This document shows, piece by piece, positions 25,382-34,589 of a DNA stretch of 64,000 nt. A program made the position numbers and the translations under genes. Source of the stretch: Flavobacterium frigoris PS1 (GTDB lineage Bacteria > Bacteroidota > Bacteroidia > Flavobacteriales > Flavobacteriaceae); NCBI RefSeq assembly GCF_000252125.1, contig NZ_AHKF01000005.1:1-64000 (forward strand), in the 5' to 3' direction. How positions within the stretch are numbered: position 1 is the first letter of the stretch; each line of letters starts with the position of its first letter. Under the pieces are notes generated by a model, which saw only the letters and a list, made by a program, of their open reading frames with translations, was not told the DNA's origin and made no database searches.

Positions 25382-26461
25382 ATGTATTTAAAAAAGATTT
25401 CACTGTTCAATTATAAGAATTTCTCGGAGGCTAATTTCGAATTTGAGGGTAAAATAATTTGTTTTGTAGGTAAAAACGGCATTGGAAAAACCAATGTACT
25501 TGATGCTATCTACCATTTATCCTACGGTAAAAGTTATTTTAACCCCTTGGCGGTCCAGAATATCAAACATGGCGAAGAGTTTTTCGTTATAGATGCTGAA
25601 TTTATTAAAAACGAAAGAAACGAACAAGTCGTTTGCAGTTTGAAGAAAGGCCAGAAAAAGGTACTGAAACGCAATGGTAAATCATATGATAAATTTTCAG
25701 ATCACATTGGCTTTATTCCACTTGTTATTATTTCCCCCGCAGACCGGGATTTGATTGTGGAAGGAAGTGAAACCCGAAGAAAATTCATGGATAGCGTCAT
25801 CTCTCAATTGGACTCCCATTACCTGAAGCAACTTATACAGTACCAGAAGGTAATGAGTCAACGGAACGCTTTGCTGAAATATTTTGCATTGAACCACGTT
25901 TTCGAAAATGACACCCTATCGATATATAATGAACAACTCGACGGTTTTGGAAAGTATATTTTCGAAAAAAGGAAAGAATTTATCGAGCAATTTTTACCTA
26001 TTTTTAATACACATCATCATGCGATAACAGGTTCTGAAGAAACAGTTCAATTAGTTTACGAAAGTCATTTGTACGAAAAGGATCTACTGACTCTTTTGAG
26101 AGAAAATATCAATAAGGACCGCGCATTACATTATACCAGTGTAGGCATACATAAAGACGACCTTTCTTTTGAAATAGATGGACACCCTATTAAGAAGTTT
26201 GGTTCTCAAGGACAGCAAAAGTCTTTTCTAATAGCTTTAAAACTAGCTCAATTTGAATTCCTTAAAAAGCAAAGTGGTGTAAAACCCATTTTATTATTTG
26301 ATGACATTTTTGACAAATTAGACGAAAGTCGTGTTGCAAAAATAATTGAGATGGTCAACAGCGACACTTTTGGACAGCTATTTATCTCTGATACACATCC
26401 AGAACGAACTGAAGCCATCGTTAAATCGACACATCAGTCTTATAAAATATTTAACTTGTAA
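25382..26461 (+). CDS. recF: DNA replication and repair protein RecF
   Basis: A 359-residue SMC-like ATPase that helps load RecA at gaps. The N-terminal Walker A is GKNGIGKTN at residues 30-38, the signature motif is [19 protein letters not shown] near 278, and Walker B is [15 protein letters not shown] near 303. The length is typical. It stands opposite the TPR gene across a 240-base gap that has a TAATTTG-type box before recF. Unlike many bacteria there is no dnaA-dnaN pair beside it. Confidence 0.96.
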   Translation: MYLKKISLFNYKNFSEANFEFEGKIICFVGKNGIGKTNVLDAIYHLSYGKSYFNPLAVQNIKHGEEFFVIDAEFIKNERNEQVVCSLKKGQKKVLKRNGKSYDKFSDHIGFIPLVIISPADRDLIVEGSETRRKFMDSVISQLDSHYLKQLIQYQKVMSQRNALLKYFALNHVFENDTLSIYNEQLDGFGKYIFEKRKEFIEQFLPIFNTHHHAITGSEETVQLVYESHLYEKDLLTLLRENINKDRALHYTSVGIHKDDLSFEIDGHPIKKFGSQGQQKSFLIALKLAQFEFLKKQSGVKPILLFDDIFDKLDESRVAKIIEMVNSDTFGQLFISDTHPERTEAIVKSTHQSYKIFNL

Positions 26462-26532
26462 ATAGGACTATAAATCATTTAAGTCCTCAAAATTTACTTA
26501 ATTTAGCGTATTGAACCTCTAAAGAAACTAAA

Positions 26533-26922
26533 ATGAAATTTCGCTCAATATTTTTTTTACTAGTATCTTTTGTCATTTTATCCTGCAACGGACAAACGTC
26601 AAAAGATATAAAAACTGTTGAAGCAAAAACTTTTGCCGAAAAAATCAATACGACTGACAATCCACAAATACTGGATGTCCGTACACCAGAAGAGTTCAAT
26701 GTAGATCATATCCCAAATGCGAATAACGTAAATTGGCTTGGAGACAACTTTATTAAAGATTCCGAAAAATATGACAAAACAAAACCTGTATTTGTTTATT
26801 GTAAAAGTGGAGGTCGAAGTAAAAAAGCAACGGAAAAACTGCAAGAACTAGGGTTTAAAAACATCTATGAGCTAGATGGTGGATTTATGAAATGGGATGC
26901 GGAAGGCCTTTCTAAAAAATAA
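26533..26922 (+). CDS. Rhodanese-like lipoprotein
   Basis: A 129-residue single-domain rhodanese with a lipoprotein signal peptide; lipobox VILSC, lipidated Cys about residue 18. The domain includes ILDVRTPEEFNVDHIPNANN and the active-site loop VYCKSGGRSKKA with Cys90. Rhodanese domains move sulfane sulfur or act as redox/phosphatase-like modules; the membrane-tethered periplasmic location suggests sulfur or thiol chemistry in the envelope. It is followed 48 bases later by DUF2461, in the same direction. Confidence 0.93.
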   Translation: MKFRSIFFLLVSFVILSCNGQTSKDIKTVEAKTFAEKINTTDNPQILDVRTPEEFNVDHIPNANNVNWLGDNFIKDSEKYDKTKPVFVYCKSGGRSKKATEKLQELGFKNIYELDGGFMKWDAEGLSKK

Positions 26923-26970
26923 CATAAAATTAAAGTGATAAGTTAACAACACTGTAACAATAGTCAACAA

Positions 26971-27648
26971 ATGCTTTCAAAAGACAGTTTAGAATTTCTA
27001 GAAGATCTAAAAAACAATAACAACAGGGATTGGTTTTTGGAAAACAAAAAAAAATACGAAGTTTTCAAAAAAGACTATCAGCAATTAGTTGCTGATTTTC
27101 TTGATACTATGAAACCCTTAGATCCATCATTAGAAATGTTGGAAGTAAAAAACTGTACTTTCAGAATAAATCGTGACATTCGGTTTTCAAAAGACAAGTC
27201 CCCCTATAAGTCGCACTTGGGCGTTTGGCTTTCTTCGGGAACCAAAGGTCATAATCGCGCCGGCTATTACGTTCATATCGAAAAAGGAGCAAGTTTCATT
27301 GCCGGAGGTTTTTATGCTCCTGAAGCGGCCGACTTAAAAAAAGTACGCAAAGAAATTGCTTATTTTCATGAGGATTTAGAAAAAATTCTTAATGAAAAAA
27401 ACTTCAAAAAAGAGTTTGGTGATTTTGATCGAAACGAAAAAAGCATCCTCAAAAATGCTCCTAGAGATTATGAAAAAGACCATCCCGCGATTGAGCTTTT
27501 AAAACTTAAAAGTTTTGAGACTTCTCAACCATTCGACATTTCTGAAGTTGCCAAAAAAGATTTTGTTTCAAAAATGAGCAAAAAACTAATTCTTTTAAAA
27601 CCTTTAAACGAATTCATTAATAGAGCGCTAACTTCTGAAGAGTTTTAA
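26971..27648 (+). CDS. DUF2461 domain-containing protein
   Basis: A 225-residue cytoplasmic protein matching DUF2461 (TIGR02453-type). The diagnostic parts are the start LEFLEDLKNNNNRDWFLENK, the core RINRDIRFSKDKSPYKSHLG, and GAGYY-type beta strand YYVHIEKGASFIAGGFYAPE. The family is widespread but has no established activity. It precedes a glycosyltransferase by eight bases, so the two are probably co-transcribed. Confidence 0.9.
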   Translation: MLSKDSLEFLEDLKNNNNRDWFLENKKKYEVFKKDYQQLVADFLDTMKPLDPSLEMLEVKNCTFRINRDIRFSKDKSPYKSHLGVWLSSGTKGHNRAGYYVHIEKGASFIAGGFYAPEAADLKKVRKEIAYFHEDLEKILNEKNFKKEFGDFDRNEKSILKNAPRDYEKDHPAIELLKLKSFETSQPFDISEVAKKDFVSKMSKKLILLKPLNEFINRALTSEEF

Positions 27649-27656
27649 TACAACCC

Positions 27657-28724
27657 ATGAAAAAAAGAAAGATCCTTTTTCTTGGAGAATCCTACAGAGC
27701 TGACGCCATTACTTGGACCAATGGCCTTAAAGAGTTTGGTGATTTTGACATCATCAGTTGGGAATTAAAAACACCAAGCAATACCCATTTCAATAAATTG
27801 AAGCGAATTTTAGAATATAAATTCGCTCTTTTCAAAATTAAAAAAATAATAAAACTGCATCAACCTGATATGATTATCGCAGAAAGAACCACAAGCTATG
27901 GCTTTTTGGCTGCCCTATCCGGAGTTAAGCCCACTGCCATAGCGCAACAAGGAAGAACTGATTTGTGGCCAGAAAACTCCCCTTTTTTACCATTCAAGAA
28001 AATATTACAGAATTACGCTTTCAAAAAAGCAACTCTAATCCACGCCTGGGGACCTGTTATGGCTATTTCGATGGCAAAAGTCAATGTTGATATGCAAAAG
28101 GTTCTGGTTATGCCAAAAGGAATTGACTTGACAAAATTCGAAAATAAAAACTCAACGAATCCAGACCAAATTTCAGCTATAGTAACCCGCTCATTACTGC
28201 CTGAATACCGCCATGATGTGATTTTGAAAGCTTTTGGAATTTTAAAGGACAAAGGAATTGATTTTGCGCTTACCATAGTAGGTGACGGAACGCAGCTAGC
28301 CGTTTTGAAGAATTTAGCTAAACAATTAAACATAGAAAACAAAGTCCATTTTACCGGAAGGATACCCAATACGGAATTACCCCAATTATTACAGGCCTCT
28401 AGTTTTTACATCAGTATTCCCATAACAGAAGGAGTATCAGCATCATTATTTGAAGCTATGGCATCCAATTGTTACCCAATCGTAACAGATATTGCAGGAA
28501 ATCAAAGTTGGATACAACACCGTAAAAATGGGCAACTTATCGCTTTGGATGATTCCAAGATGCTCGCTGAAGAACTATTATGGTCATTTGAAAATAAAAC
28601 CCATAGAGCAGAAGCTGTAATGACAAACCGAAAATTTGTTGAGAAAAATGCCGATTACAAAATCAATATGAAAATCATAGCCAACAAATACCACGACTTA
28701 ATTAATAGCTATAGTAGCATTTAG
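27657..28724 (+). CDS. Glycosyltransferase family 4-like protein
   Basis: A 355-residue GT-B enzyme. The donor-binding C-terminal half is clear: SLLPEYRHDVILKAFGIL, LTIVGDGTQ, KVHFTGRIPNTELPQLLQAS, and the retaining GT4 motif EGVSASLFEAMASNCYPIV (E-x7-E). The N-terminal half begins ILFLGESYRADAITWTNGL. The acceptor and donor sugars are unknown; lack of neighbouring polysaccharide genes argues against an O-antigen cluster. It is the last gene of the rhodanese-DUF2461-GT4 run. Confidence 0.9.
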   Translation: MKKRKILFLGESYRADAITWTNGLKEFGDFDIISWELKTPSNTHFNKLKRILEYKFALFKIKKIIKLHQPDMIIAERTTSYGFLAALSGVKPTAIAQQGRTDLWPENSPFLPFKKILQNYAFKKATLIHAWGPVMAISMAKVNVDMQKVLVMPKGIDLTKFENKNSTNPDQISAIVTRSLLPEYRHDVILKAFGILKDKGIDFALTIVGDGTQLAVLKNLAKQLNIENKVHFTGRIPNTELPQLLQASSFYISIPITEGVSASLFEAMASNCYPIVTDIAGNQSWIQHRKNGQLIALDDSKMLAEELLWSFENKTHRAEAVMTNRKFVEKNADYKINMKIIANKYHDLINSYSSI

Positions 28725-28866
28725 CTTAGCTACGTGCGTAAATAACGGGATTTACAATAAACCCATCAAGATTTTGCAATAAGGAGGTGTTCAAATCATT
28801 GCGAATATCATACTTTATTTTGGATACTTATCTAGATGAAAAAATATACAAATAAATTATAATCCT

Positions 28867-28874
28867 TACTTTTG
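28867..28874 (+). promoter_or_regulatory. -7 promoter box for murB
   Basis: TACTTTTG fits TAnnTTTG, 35 bases upstream of the murB ATG. Confidence 0.5.
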
Positions 28875-28909
28875 GAACTCGAATTCAACAATAAAAAGAA
28901 CGCCCTTTT

Positions 28910-29923
28910 ATGGAAATGCAAAATAATTTCTCTTTAAAAAACTACAACACCTTTGGTATAGAAGCCAAAGCAAAACAATTTATTGCAGTTCACTCTGTGG
29001 CCGAATTGAAAACCGTTTTAAAACAAAACAAATTAGAGAAAAAATTCATCCTTGGTGGAGGAAGCAATATGCTTCTGACGAAAGACATAGAAGCTTTGGT
29101 TATTCACATCGATTTGAAGGGCAAAAAAATAATTGAGGAAAATGAAGATTTTGTATGGGTCGAAAGTCAAGCTGGGGAGAGCTGGCATGAATTTGTGCTT
29201 TGGACCATAGAACAGAATTTTGGCGGATTAGAAAACATGTCTCTTATCCCAGGAAATGTGGGCACTACTCCGGTTCAAAACATAGGCGCATATGGAACTG
29301 AAATCAAAGACACGTTCATTTCATGTGAAGCACTATCTATAGCAAACCAAGAAACAAAAAAGTTTATAAAAGACGAATGTCATTTTGGGTACCGAGAAAG
29401 CATTTTTAAAAACGAGGCTAAAGACCAATATGTTATCACCTCAGTTATTTTTAAATTGACCAAACACAATCACAAAATCAACACTTCGTATGGCGACATT
29501 ACTGCCGAATTAGCGAAAAACAGTATTAGTAAGCCTACTTTAAAAGACGTAAGTAATGCCGTAATTGCCATTAGACAAAGTAAATTGCCCGATCCAAAAG
29601 AATTAGGAAATAGCGGCAGTTTCTTTAAAAACCCCATTCTGTTAAAATCCGATTTCGAAAAAATTCACCAACAGTTTCCTGAAATGAAATATTATGACAT
29701 CTCTGAAACCGAAGTAAAGGTTCCGGCAGGCTGGCTTATTGAACAAGCTGGATTTAAAGGAAAGCGTTTTGGTAATGCTGGAATCCATAAAAACCAAGCT
29801 TTGGTTTTAGTAAATTACGGCAATGCTACGGGACAAGAAATTTTAAACATTTCAAAGAATATCCAAGAAACAATTTTAAATACTTTTGGCATTCAAATTG
29901 AAGCTGAAGTCAATGTCATCTAA
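28910..29923 (+). CDS. murB: UDP-N-acetylmuramate dehydrogenase
   Basis: An FAD enzyme that reduces UDP-GlcNAc-enolpyruvate to UDP-MurNAc with NADPH for peptidoglycan. The 337-residue sequence is a type I MurB: FAD block KKFILGGGSNMLL near 44, SLIPGNVGTTPVQNIGAYG near 121, the YRES substrate loop near 163, GNSGSFFKNP with the catalytic Ser near 238, and the C-terminal Glu in FGIQIEAEVN. It has its own -7 box and a short A/T leader. The next gene follows by 30 bases. Confidence 0.96.
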   Translation: MEMQNNFSLKNYNTFGIEAKAKQFIAVHSVAELKTVLKQNKLEKKFILGGGSNMLLTKDIEALVIHIDLKGKKIIEENEDFVWVESQAGESWHEFVLWTIEQNFGGLENMSLIPGNVGTTPVQNIGAYGTEIKDTFISCEALSIANQETKKFIKDECHFGYRESIFKNEAKDQYVITSVIFKLTKHNHKINTSYGDITAELAKNSISKPTLKDVSNAVIAIRQSKLPDPKELGNSGSFFKNPILLKSDFEKIHQQFPEMKYYDISETEVKVPAGWLIEQAGFKGKRFGNAGIHKNQALVLVNYGNATGQEILNISKNIQETILNTFGIQIEAEVNVI

Positions 29924-29953
29924 TTTAGTTGTAAAATCCTTAACACCTAAGAT

Positions 29954-30568
29954 ATGTTCATTCCTGATATTTACAAGAACGAAAATCAAGAAGAAATCAG
30001 AACTTTTCTGATCCAGAATAGTTTTGGTATTCTAGTCAATCAAACTGACGGAAAATTATGCGCAACTCATATCCCACTTGAATTAGACACAAATAAAGAG
30101 GGCAAAGAAGTCTTATTAGGTCATATTTCAAAAGAAAACCCACAATGGAAAGGCTTTGCTGATAATGACGAAGTGCTGGCTATTTTTTCTGGACCGCATT
30201 CCTATATTTCGTCCTCTTGGTATGATCACGAAAATGTACCAACCTGGAATTACATTGCGGTCCATGTTTACGGAAAAATTAAAGTTGTAGAAGGCGAAGT
30301 AGTAATTGATTCTCTTAAAAAACTTGTTGACAAATACGAACAAAATTCCTATTGTCCTATTCGAGTAGAAGATCTGTCTAAGAAAACTATGATGCAAACC
30401 CGAGGAATTGTCGCTTTTGAAATCGAGATTCAAGATATTCAGTCTACAAAAAAGATGTCGCAAAATCGCGGCGAATCAGATTATAAAAATATAATTTTGG
30501 AGTTAGAAAAAACGGAAAATAGCCAGTCTATTGCCGTCGCTGATGAAATGAAAAAATGCCGAAAGTAA
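29954..30568 (+). CDS. FMN-binding negative transcriptional regulator family protein (PaiB-like)
   Basis: A 204-residue protein of the PaiB/FMN-binding split-barrel family: start MFIPDIYKNENQEEIRTFL, the core LGHISKENPQWKG, IFSGPHSYISSSWY, VPTWNYIAVHVYGK, and the C-terminal KKMSQNRGESDYKNII. B. subtilis PaiB is a negative regulator of sporulation and protease genes, but most homologues probably act as flavin-linked enzymes. It follows murB by 30 bases and could share its transcript. Confidence 0.9.
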   Translation: MFIPDIYKNENQEEIRTFLIQNSFGILVNQTDGKLCATHIPLELDTNKEGKEVLLGHISKENPQWKGFADNDEVLAIFSGPHSYISSSWYDHENVPTWNYIAVHVYGKIKVVEGEVVIDSLKKLVDKYEQNSYCPIRVEDLSKKTMMQTRGIVAFEIEIQDIQSTKKMSQNRGESDYKNIILELEKTENSQSIAVADEMKKCRK

Positions 30569-30582
30569 TTGAAATTTACCTA

Positions 30583-30612
30583 TTGATAATTGGCAATTGC
30601 GAATTACCTTTG
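30583..30612 (+). promoter_or_regulatory. Promoter for the GT2-sigma pair (TTG -33, TACCTTTG -7)
   Basis: TTG at 30583-30585 is separated by 19 bases from TACCTTTG at 30605-30612, an excellent fit to the Bacteroidota promoter. It covers the apparent TTG start at 30597, so translation should begin downstream at ATG 30642. Confidence 0.75.
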
Positions 30613-30641
30613 CACTCGATTTAATAACTCATAAAACTCCG

Positions 30642-31748
30642 ATGCTTATACTAATTCTCTACTTTTTCATTGTTGTAGTTGCCATTCAGCTCTCCTTTTA
30701 TTTAGGTGTTTTTGGAAAATTTGCTTTTGCGAAAGCGCAAAAAATAACTCCCAAAAAACTGTCTATATCTGTTATTGTTTGTGCCAAAAACGAAGAAGAA
30801 AATGTAGCTAACTTTATCCCGCTATTAGCTGAACAGAACTATCCGGATTTTGAAATCATATTGATCGACGATGCTTCTAGTGACAATACATTAGAAATAT
30901 TTGAGGATTTCGAAAAACAATATTCTAATATTCGTTTGGTAAAAGTCCAAAACAATGAAGCCTTTTGGGGAAACAAGAAATACGCTTTGACCTTAGGGAT
31001 AAAAGCAGCTAAAAAAGAATATTTACTGTTTACAGATGCTGACTGCTACCCTACTTCCAAAGAATGGATTACAGCGATGAGTTCTCAGTTTACCATGCAA
31101 AAAACAATTGTATTAGGATATGGCGGATATGAAAAAATAGCCAATTCTTTTCTTAATAAAGTAATTCGCTTCGAGACTTTAGTTACCGCAATTCAGTACT
31201 TTTCATGGGCAAAAGCAGGACTTCCTTACATGGGAGTAGGAAGAAATTTAGCTTACAAAAAAGAAGAATTTTTTAATGTAAATGGATTTATTAGCCACAT
31301 TCAGCTTCGTTCTGGAGATGATGATTTATTCATTAACGAGGCAGCTACAGGAAAAAACACAGCCATCAGCTACACTCCAGAAAGCTTTACGTACTCTAAA
31401 CCTAAAAGGACTTTTAAGGAGTGGATTACACAAAAAAGAAGACATGTTGCTACTGCAAACCATTACAAGAAATTAGACAAACTGCAACTGGGAACTTTCT
31501 ATTGCTCTCAATTGTTATTCATATTGCTTCCTATAGTGCTATTGTCTTTTCAATTTCAATGGATATTGGTTTTGACCTTAATAGCACTAAGATATTTGTG
31601 CGCTTGGATTATTGTTGGATTTTCTGCGGGCAAACTTAAAGAGAACGATTTGAAATATTGGTTTCCTGTTGTAGAGTTAGTACTTATATTCACACAAATT
31701 AATATCTTTATCACCAATATTTTCTCAAAACCAGTACATTGGAAATAA
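30642..31748 (+). CDS. Glycosyltransferase family 2, membrane-bound
   Basis: A 368-residue GT-A enzyme. From the chosen ATG it opens with a transmembrane helix (MLILILYFFIVVVAIQLSF), then SVIVCAKNEEENVANFIPLL, the nucleotide-binding IILIDDASSDNT, the DAD metal motif in LLFTDADCYP, an acceptor-site block with SGDDDLFINEA, and a KRRH block before two C-terminal membrane helices. The topology resembles processive or membrane glycolipid synthases. A TTG start at 30597 was rejected because it falls inside the promoter. The 3' end overlaps the sigma factor start by ten bases. Confidence 0.9.
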   Translation: MLILILYFFIVVVAIQLSFYLGVFGKFAFAKAQKITPKKLSISVIVCAKNEEENVANFIPLLAEQNYPDFEIILIDDASSDNTLEIFEDFEKQYSNIRLVKVQNNEAFWGNKKYALTLGIKAAKKEYLLFTDADCYPTSKEWITAMSSQFTMQKTIVLGYGGYEKIANSFLNKVIRFETLVTAIQYFSWAKAGLPYMGVGRNLAYKKEEFFNVNGFISHIQLRSGDDDLFINEAATGKNTAISYTPESFTYSKPKRTFKEWITQKRRHVATANHYKKLDKLQLGTFYCSQLLFILLPIVLLSFQFQWILVLTLIALRYLCAWIIVGFSAGKLKENDLKYWFPVVELVLIFTQINIFITNIFSKPVHWK

Positions 31749-32290
31749 ACACACAAATAGAAAAAGCAAAAAAAGGGGATCAAGCCGCCTTCACTTTTCT
31801 ATTGAATCATTACTGGAATGAGGTATATGGCTTCATGTTAAAGCGCGTAGAAAATGAAACTACTGCTGAGGATATCACTATTGAGACTTTCTCGAAAGCT
31901 TTCGACAAGTTAACAACTTACAATCCCGAATTTCAGTTTAATACGTGGTTAATCAGTATTGCAAAAAATGTTCATATTGATTTATTACGCAAAAAGAAAT
32001 CTAGTCTTTTTGTTGAAATTACAGATAAGGAAGACCAGAAAGCCTATAACATTGCGGACACTACACCGTCTAAAGAAGACGAACTAATTACGGAGCAAAA
32101 CCTTTCGCAATTGCTACGATACATAAAGGAATTGAAACCCCACTACCAGGAAGTAATACAATTGCGTTATTTTCAGGAAATGAGTTATCAGGAAATTGCG
32201 AATTCCATTGATGAACCCTTGAGTAATGTGAAGATAAAACTACTTCGTGCCAAAAAGTTATTGGCAGAAATCATTAGGAATAGAAGATAG
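31739..32290 (+). CDS. RNA polymerase sigma factor, ECF family
   Basis: A 183-residue ECF sigma. Region 2 runs from about residue 20 (FLLNHYWNEVYGFMLKRVEN, ITIETFSKAFDKL, FNTWLISIAKNVHIDLLRKK) and region 4 near 125-175 (ELKPHYQEVIQLRYFQEMSYQEI then SNVKIKLLRAKKLLAE). The TTG start at 31739 overlaps the GT2 coding end by ten bases, so translation is coupled to GT2. No anti-sigma gene is adjacent, which suggests that regulation is by transcription or by a partner elsewhere. Confidence 0.93.
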   Translation: MEINTQIEKAKKGDQAAFTFLLNHYWNEVYGFMLKRVENETTAEDITIETFSKAFDKLTTYNPEFQFNTWLISIAKNVHIDLLRKKKSSLFVEITDKEDQKAYNIADTTPSKEDELITEQNLSQLLRYIKELKPHYQEVIQLRYFQEMSYQEIANSIDEPLSNVKIKLLRAKKLLAEIIRNRR

Positions 32291-32476
32291 TTATTTTTAA
32301 TCTACAGCTTTATTAAACACATAAATCAGCTTGCTTTAGCAAACTGTATCCGCCCTTCTTTTTTTTACAAATAAAAAGATATCTTTTACATACTAAATTT
32401 CTTGTTATTTACGTTGTTATTTAAAATAACATCTGCTTATGATTTAACTGATACCTAACCATTAAATCCTTGAAAT

Positions 32477-33298
32477 ATGTCAAAACTAAGCATTTACGAA
32501 ACTGACTGGATTAATCTAGTTTTCGAAAACAAGAACAAAGAGTATGGCGCTTATCAACTTCGTCAGGAAAGTTCCAGAACCTCCTTATTTGCCCTTTTTA
32601 TAGCTTTGTTACTATGTGCCTCTTTGATGGGCATTCCACCAATTTTAAGTTTTTTTAATGTTGAAAACAACAGCCCCGCTGAAATTCAGGAACCATTAGA
32701 CAGAATAATTCAAGTAACCACTATTGCACCACCTTTAATAAAAAAAATCGAAGCTCAAATTCCTGTAAAAACGCTTGCGCAAAAATCTCTAGAAGTTAAT
32801 CTAAAAAAGCAATTAGTGAATCCTGTCATAGTAGAAGCACCACTTGCAACTCCTGATCTTGCGACCAATAATGAATATCCCGCGATAATAGAAAGCACCA
32901 ATACAGGAATCGGATTAGCAAATCCCAATTCTTCAGTAGGAAATGGTACTGAGATAACCACGCCAATCGAATATGGAAATACTGTTGTTACAACTGCCAT
33001 TCTAGACAAACTGCCTGAATTCCCAGGAGGCATTGCTAAGTTCTACACTTATATTGGTAGAAATTTTGAGACTCCAGATATAAATGGCGAAAGAACCGTA
33101 CGTATTTATGTTTCATTTGTGGTCGAAAAAGACGGCAGTATGACTAGTATTCAAGTAAAAAATGATCCAGGCTATGGCTTAGCAGATGAAGCCATACGCG
33201 TTTTGAAATCCTTGAAAACTAATTGGGCACCAGGAATGATTGGTTCAAAACCAGTAAGAACCTCTTATAATTTACCTATTATGGTGCAGGGGAACTAA
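32477..33298 (+). CDS. TonB-like energy transducer protein
   Basis: A 273-residue protein with a short cytoplasmic N terminus that includes KNKEYGAYQLRQESSRTSLF (the Bacteroidota TonB opening), one transmembrane helix (about 36-58), a periplasmic linker that is not proline-rich, and a C-terminal TonB domain (about 190-270; RTVRIYVSFVVEKDGSMTSI, DPGYGLADEAIRVLKSLKTN). It should transmit proton-motive force to outer-membrane receptors or act as a structural TonB-like protein. No exbB or exbD lies beside it. A hairpin terminator follows. Confidence 0.9.
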   Translation: MSKLSIYETDWINLVFENKNKEYGAYQLRQESSRTSLFALFIALLLCASLMGIPPILSFFNVENNSPAEIQEPLDRIIQVTTIAPPLIKKIEAQIPVKTLAQKSLEVNLKKQLVNPVIVEAPLATPDLATNNEYPAIIESTNTGIGLANPNSSVGNGTEITTPIEYGNTVVTTAILDKLPEFPGGIAKFYTYIGRNFETPDINGERTVRIYVSFVVEKDGSMTSIQVKNDPGYGLADEAIRVLKSLKTNWAPGMIGSKPVRTSYNLPIMVQGN

Positions 33299-33316
33299 TT
33301 TTAAATTTAAACACAT

Positions 33317-33345
33317 AAAGCAGAGTCGAGAGGTTCTGCTTTTTT
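33317..33345 (+). terminator. Terminator of the TonB-like gene
   Basis: AAAGCAGA pairs with TCTGCTTT over a ten-base loop, followed by a run of T residues. Confidence 0.8.
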
Positions 33346-33593
33346 TGCTTCCTTTCGAAACCACAAATACAATAGTATTAGGACTGCCCTAGCCCAGATT
33401 GCAGTGACCATCCTTGTGTGTAGAAATGGACTATTTTCCTGACAAAAATGAGCGACCGAAAGAAGCTCCATTACTGTCCTAGGAAAAACCATTTCTAAAT
33501 ACAATATGGAAGCGTAAAGCTAGAAATAGCTTCTAATATCTCCACTTATTTTTTCTGTGGCAAATCAATACTAAAGCTTGGTGCTTAAACCCT

Positions 33594-33622
33594 TTGTTTT
33601 AAATCCGCTTTCCTTATATTTG
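33594..33622 (+). promoter_or_regulatory. Promoter for lipA (TTG -33, TATATTTG -7)
   Basis: TTG at 33594-33596 and TATATTTG at 33615-33622 with an 18-base spacer fit the Bacteroidota consensus. The lipA ATG is 19 bases downstream. Confidence 0.7.
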
Positions 33623-33640
33623 TACTTTGAAAATTGATAT

Positions 33641-34510
33641 ATGGAAACTGCTTTAGAAAATACTTTACCAACTGCAAAGCCAAAATGGTTGAAGGTAAAG
33701 CTACCAATAGGAAAAAAATATACTGAGCTTCGAGGCTTAGTCGACAAATATAGTTTGAATACGATTTGCGCCTCTGGAAGTTGCCCAAACATGGGTGAAT
33801 GCTGGGGTGAAGGTACGGCAACGTTTATGATTCTGGGAAACACTTGTACCCGTTCATGCGGTTTTTGCGGTGTAAAAACTGGTAGACCTGAAACGGTAGA
33901 CTGGGATGAACCTGAAAAAGTGGCGCGCTCTATAAAAATCATGAATATTAAACATGCGGTGATTACCAGTGTGGACAGAGATGATTTGAAAGACGGTGGT
34001 TCAATTATTTGGATCGAAACCGTAAAAGCAATTCGTAGGATGAACCCTACTACTACTTTAGAAACTTTGATTCCTGATTTTCAGGATATAAAAAGAAACA
34101 TAGATCGAATAATAGAAGCTAATCCTGAAGTAGTTTCTCATAACGTGGAAACTGTGCGCAGGTTAACTCGTGAAGTGCGTATTCAAGCCAAATACGACCG
34201 AAGTTTAGAAGTGTTGAGATACCTAAAAGAAAAAGGAATCAACAGAACGAAATCAGGAATTATGCTTGGTCTTGGTGAGCAAGAAGAGGAAGTTTTTCAA
34301 ACAATGAGAGACCTACGTGCAGTTAATGTGGATATCGTCACAATAGGACAGTACTTACAACCAAGTAAAAAGCACTTGCCGGTTAAAGAATTTATCACGC
34401 CTGATCAATTTGCCATTTATGAAAAATTTGGACTGGAACTAGGTTTCCGTCATGTAGAAAGTGGCCCATTAGTTCGTTCTTCTTATAAAGCACAGAAACA
34501 CATTCTTTAA
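33641..34510 (+). CDS. lipA: Lipoyl synthase
   Basis: A radical-SAM enzyme that inserts two sulfurs into protein-bound octanoate. The 289-residue sequence carries both clusters. The auxiliary Fe-S cluster ligands are in [13 protein letters not shown] (about 44-56). The SAM cluster motif CTRSCGFC lies near 71-78. The [12 protein letters not shown] block is near 165 and the C-terminal RSSYKAQ (Ser ligand) is also present. It has a well-placed promoter and its own hairpin-like repeat downstream; lipoyl groups serve pyruvate and 2-oxoglutarate dehydrogenases. Confidence 0.97.
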   Translation: METALENTLPTAKPKWLKVKLPIGKKYTELRGLVDKYSLNTICASGSCPNMGECWGEGTATFMILGNTCTRSCGFCGVKTGRPETVDWDEPEKVARSIKIMNIKHAVITSVDRDDLKDGGSIIWIETVKAIRRMNPTTTLETLIPDFQDIKRNIDRIIEANPEVVSHNVETVRRLTREVRIQAKYDRSLEVLRYLKEKGINRTKSGIMLGLGEQEEEVFQTMRDLRAVNVDIVTIGQYLQPSKKHLPVKEFITPDQFAIYEKFGLELGFRHVESGPLVRSSYKAQKHIL

Positions 34511-34526
34511 AAAACAGTTCAGCTTT

Positions 34527-34563
34527 CAAGTTTAAAGGTTCTAATTAAGCGCCTTTAAACTTG
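34527..34563. repeat. Intergenic inverted repeat between lipA and gapdh
   Basis: CAAGTTTAAAGG (34527-34538) is a perfect inverted repeat of CCTTTAAACTTG (34552-34563) around a 13-base loop. No T run follows, so it may act as a weak terminator or RNA 3' end protector. See the TTTAAA repeat family. Confidence 0.65.
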
Positions 34564-34589
34564 TAACCTGAGACTTTATACAAAACATA

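Larger units (their letters stand above)
33299..33640. other. Gene-free stretch between the TonB-like gene and lipA
   Basis: This stretch contains the terminator at 33317-33345 and the lipA promoter at 33594-33622. A 65-codon minus-strand ORF spans the terminator and lacks conserved features, so I do not call it. The middle about 200 bases show nothing I can name. Confidence 0.5.

Noticed and set aside
30597..30641. TTG-initiated longer N terminus of the GT2 protein
   Set aside because: It overlaps a well-formed promoter, so it would lie at or upstream of the transcription start.
33307..33504. Minus-strand ORF of 65 codons between the TonB-like gene and lipA
   Set aside because: It reads through a terminator hairpin and has no conserved domain, leader peptide or promoter.
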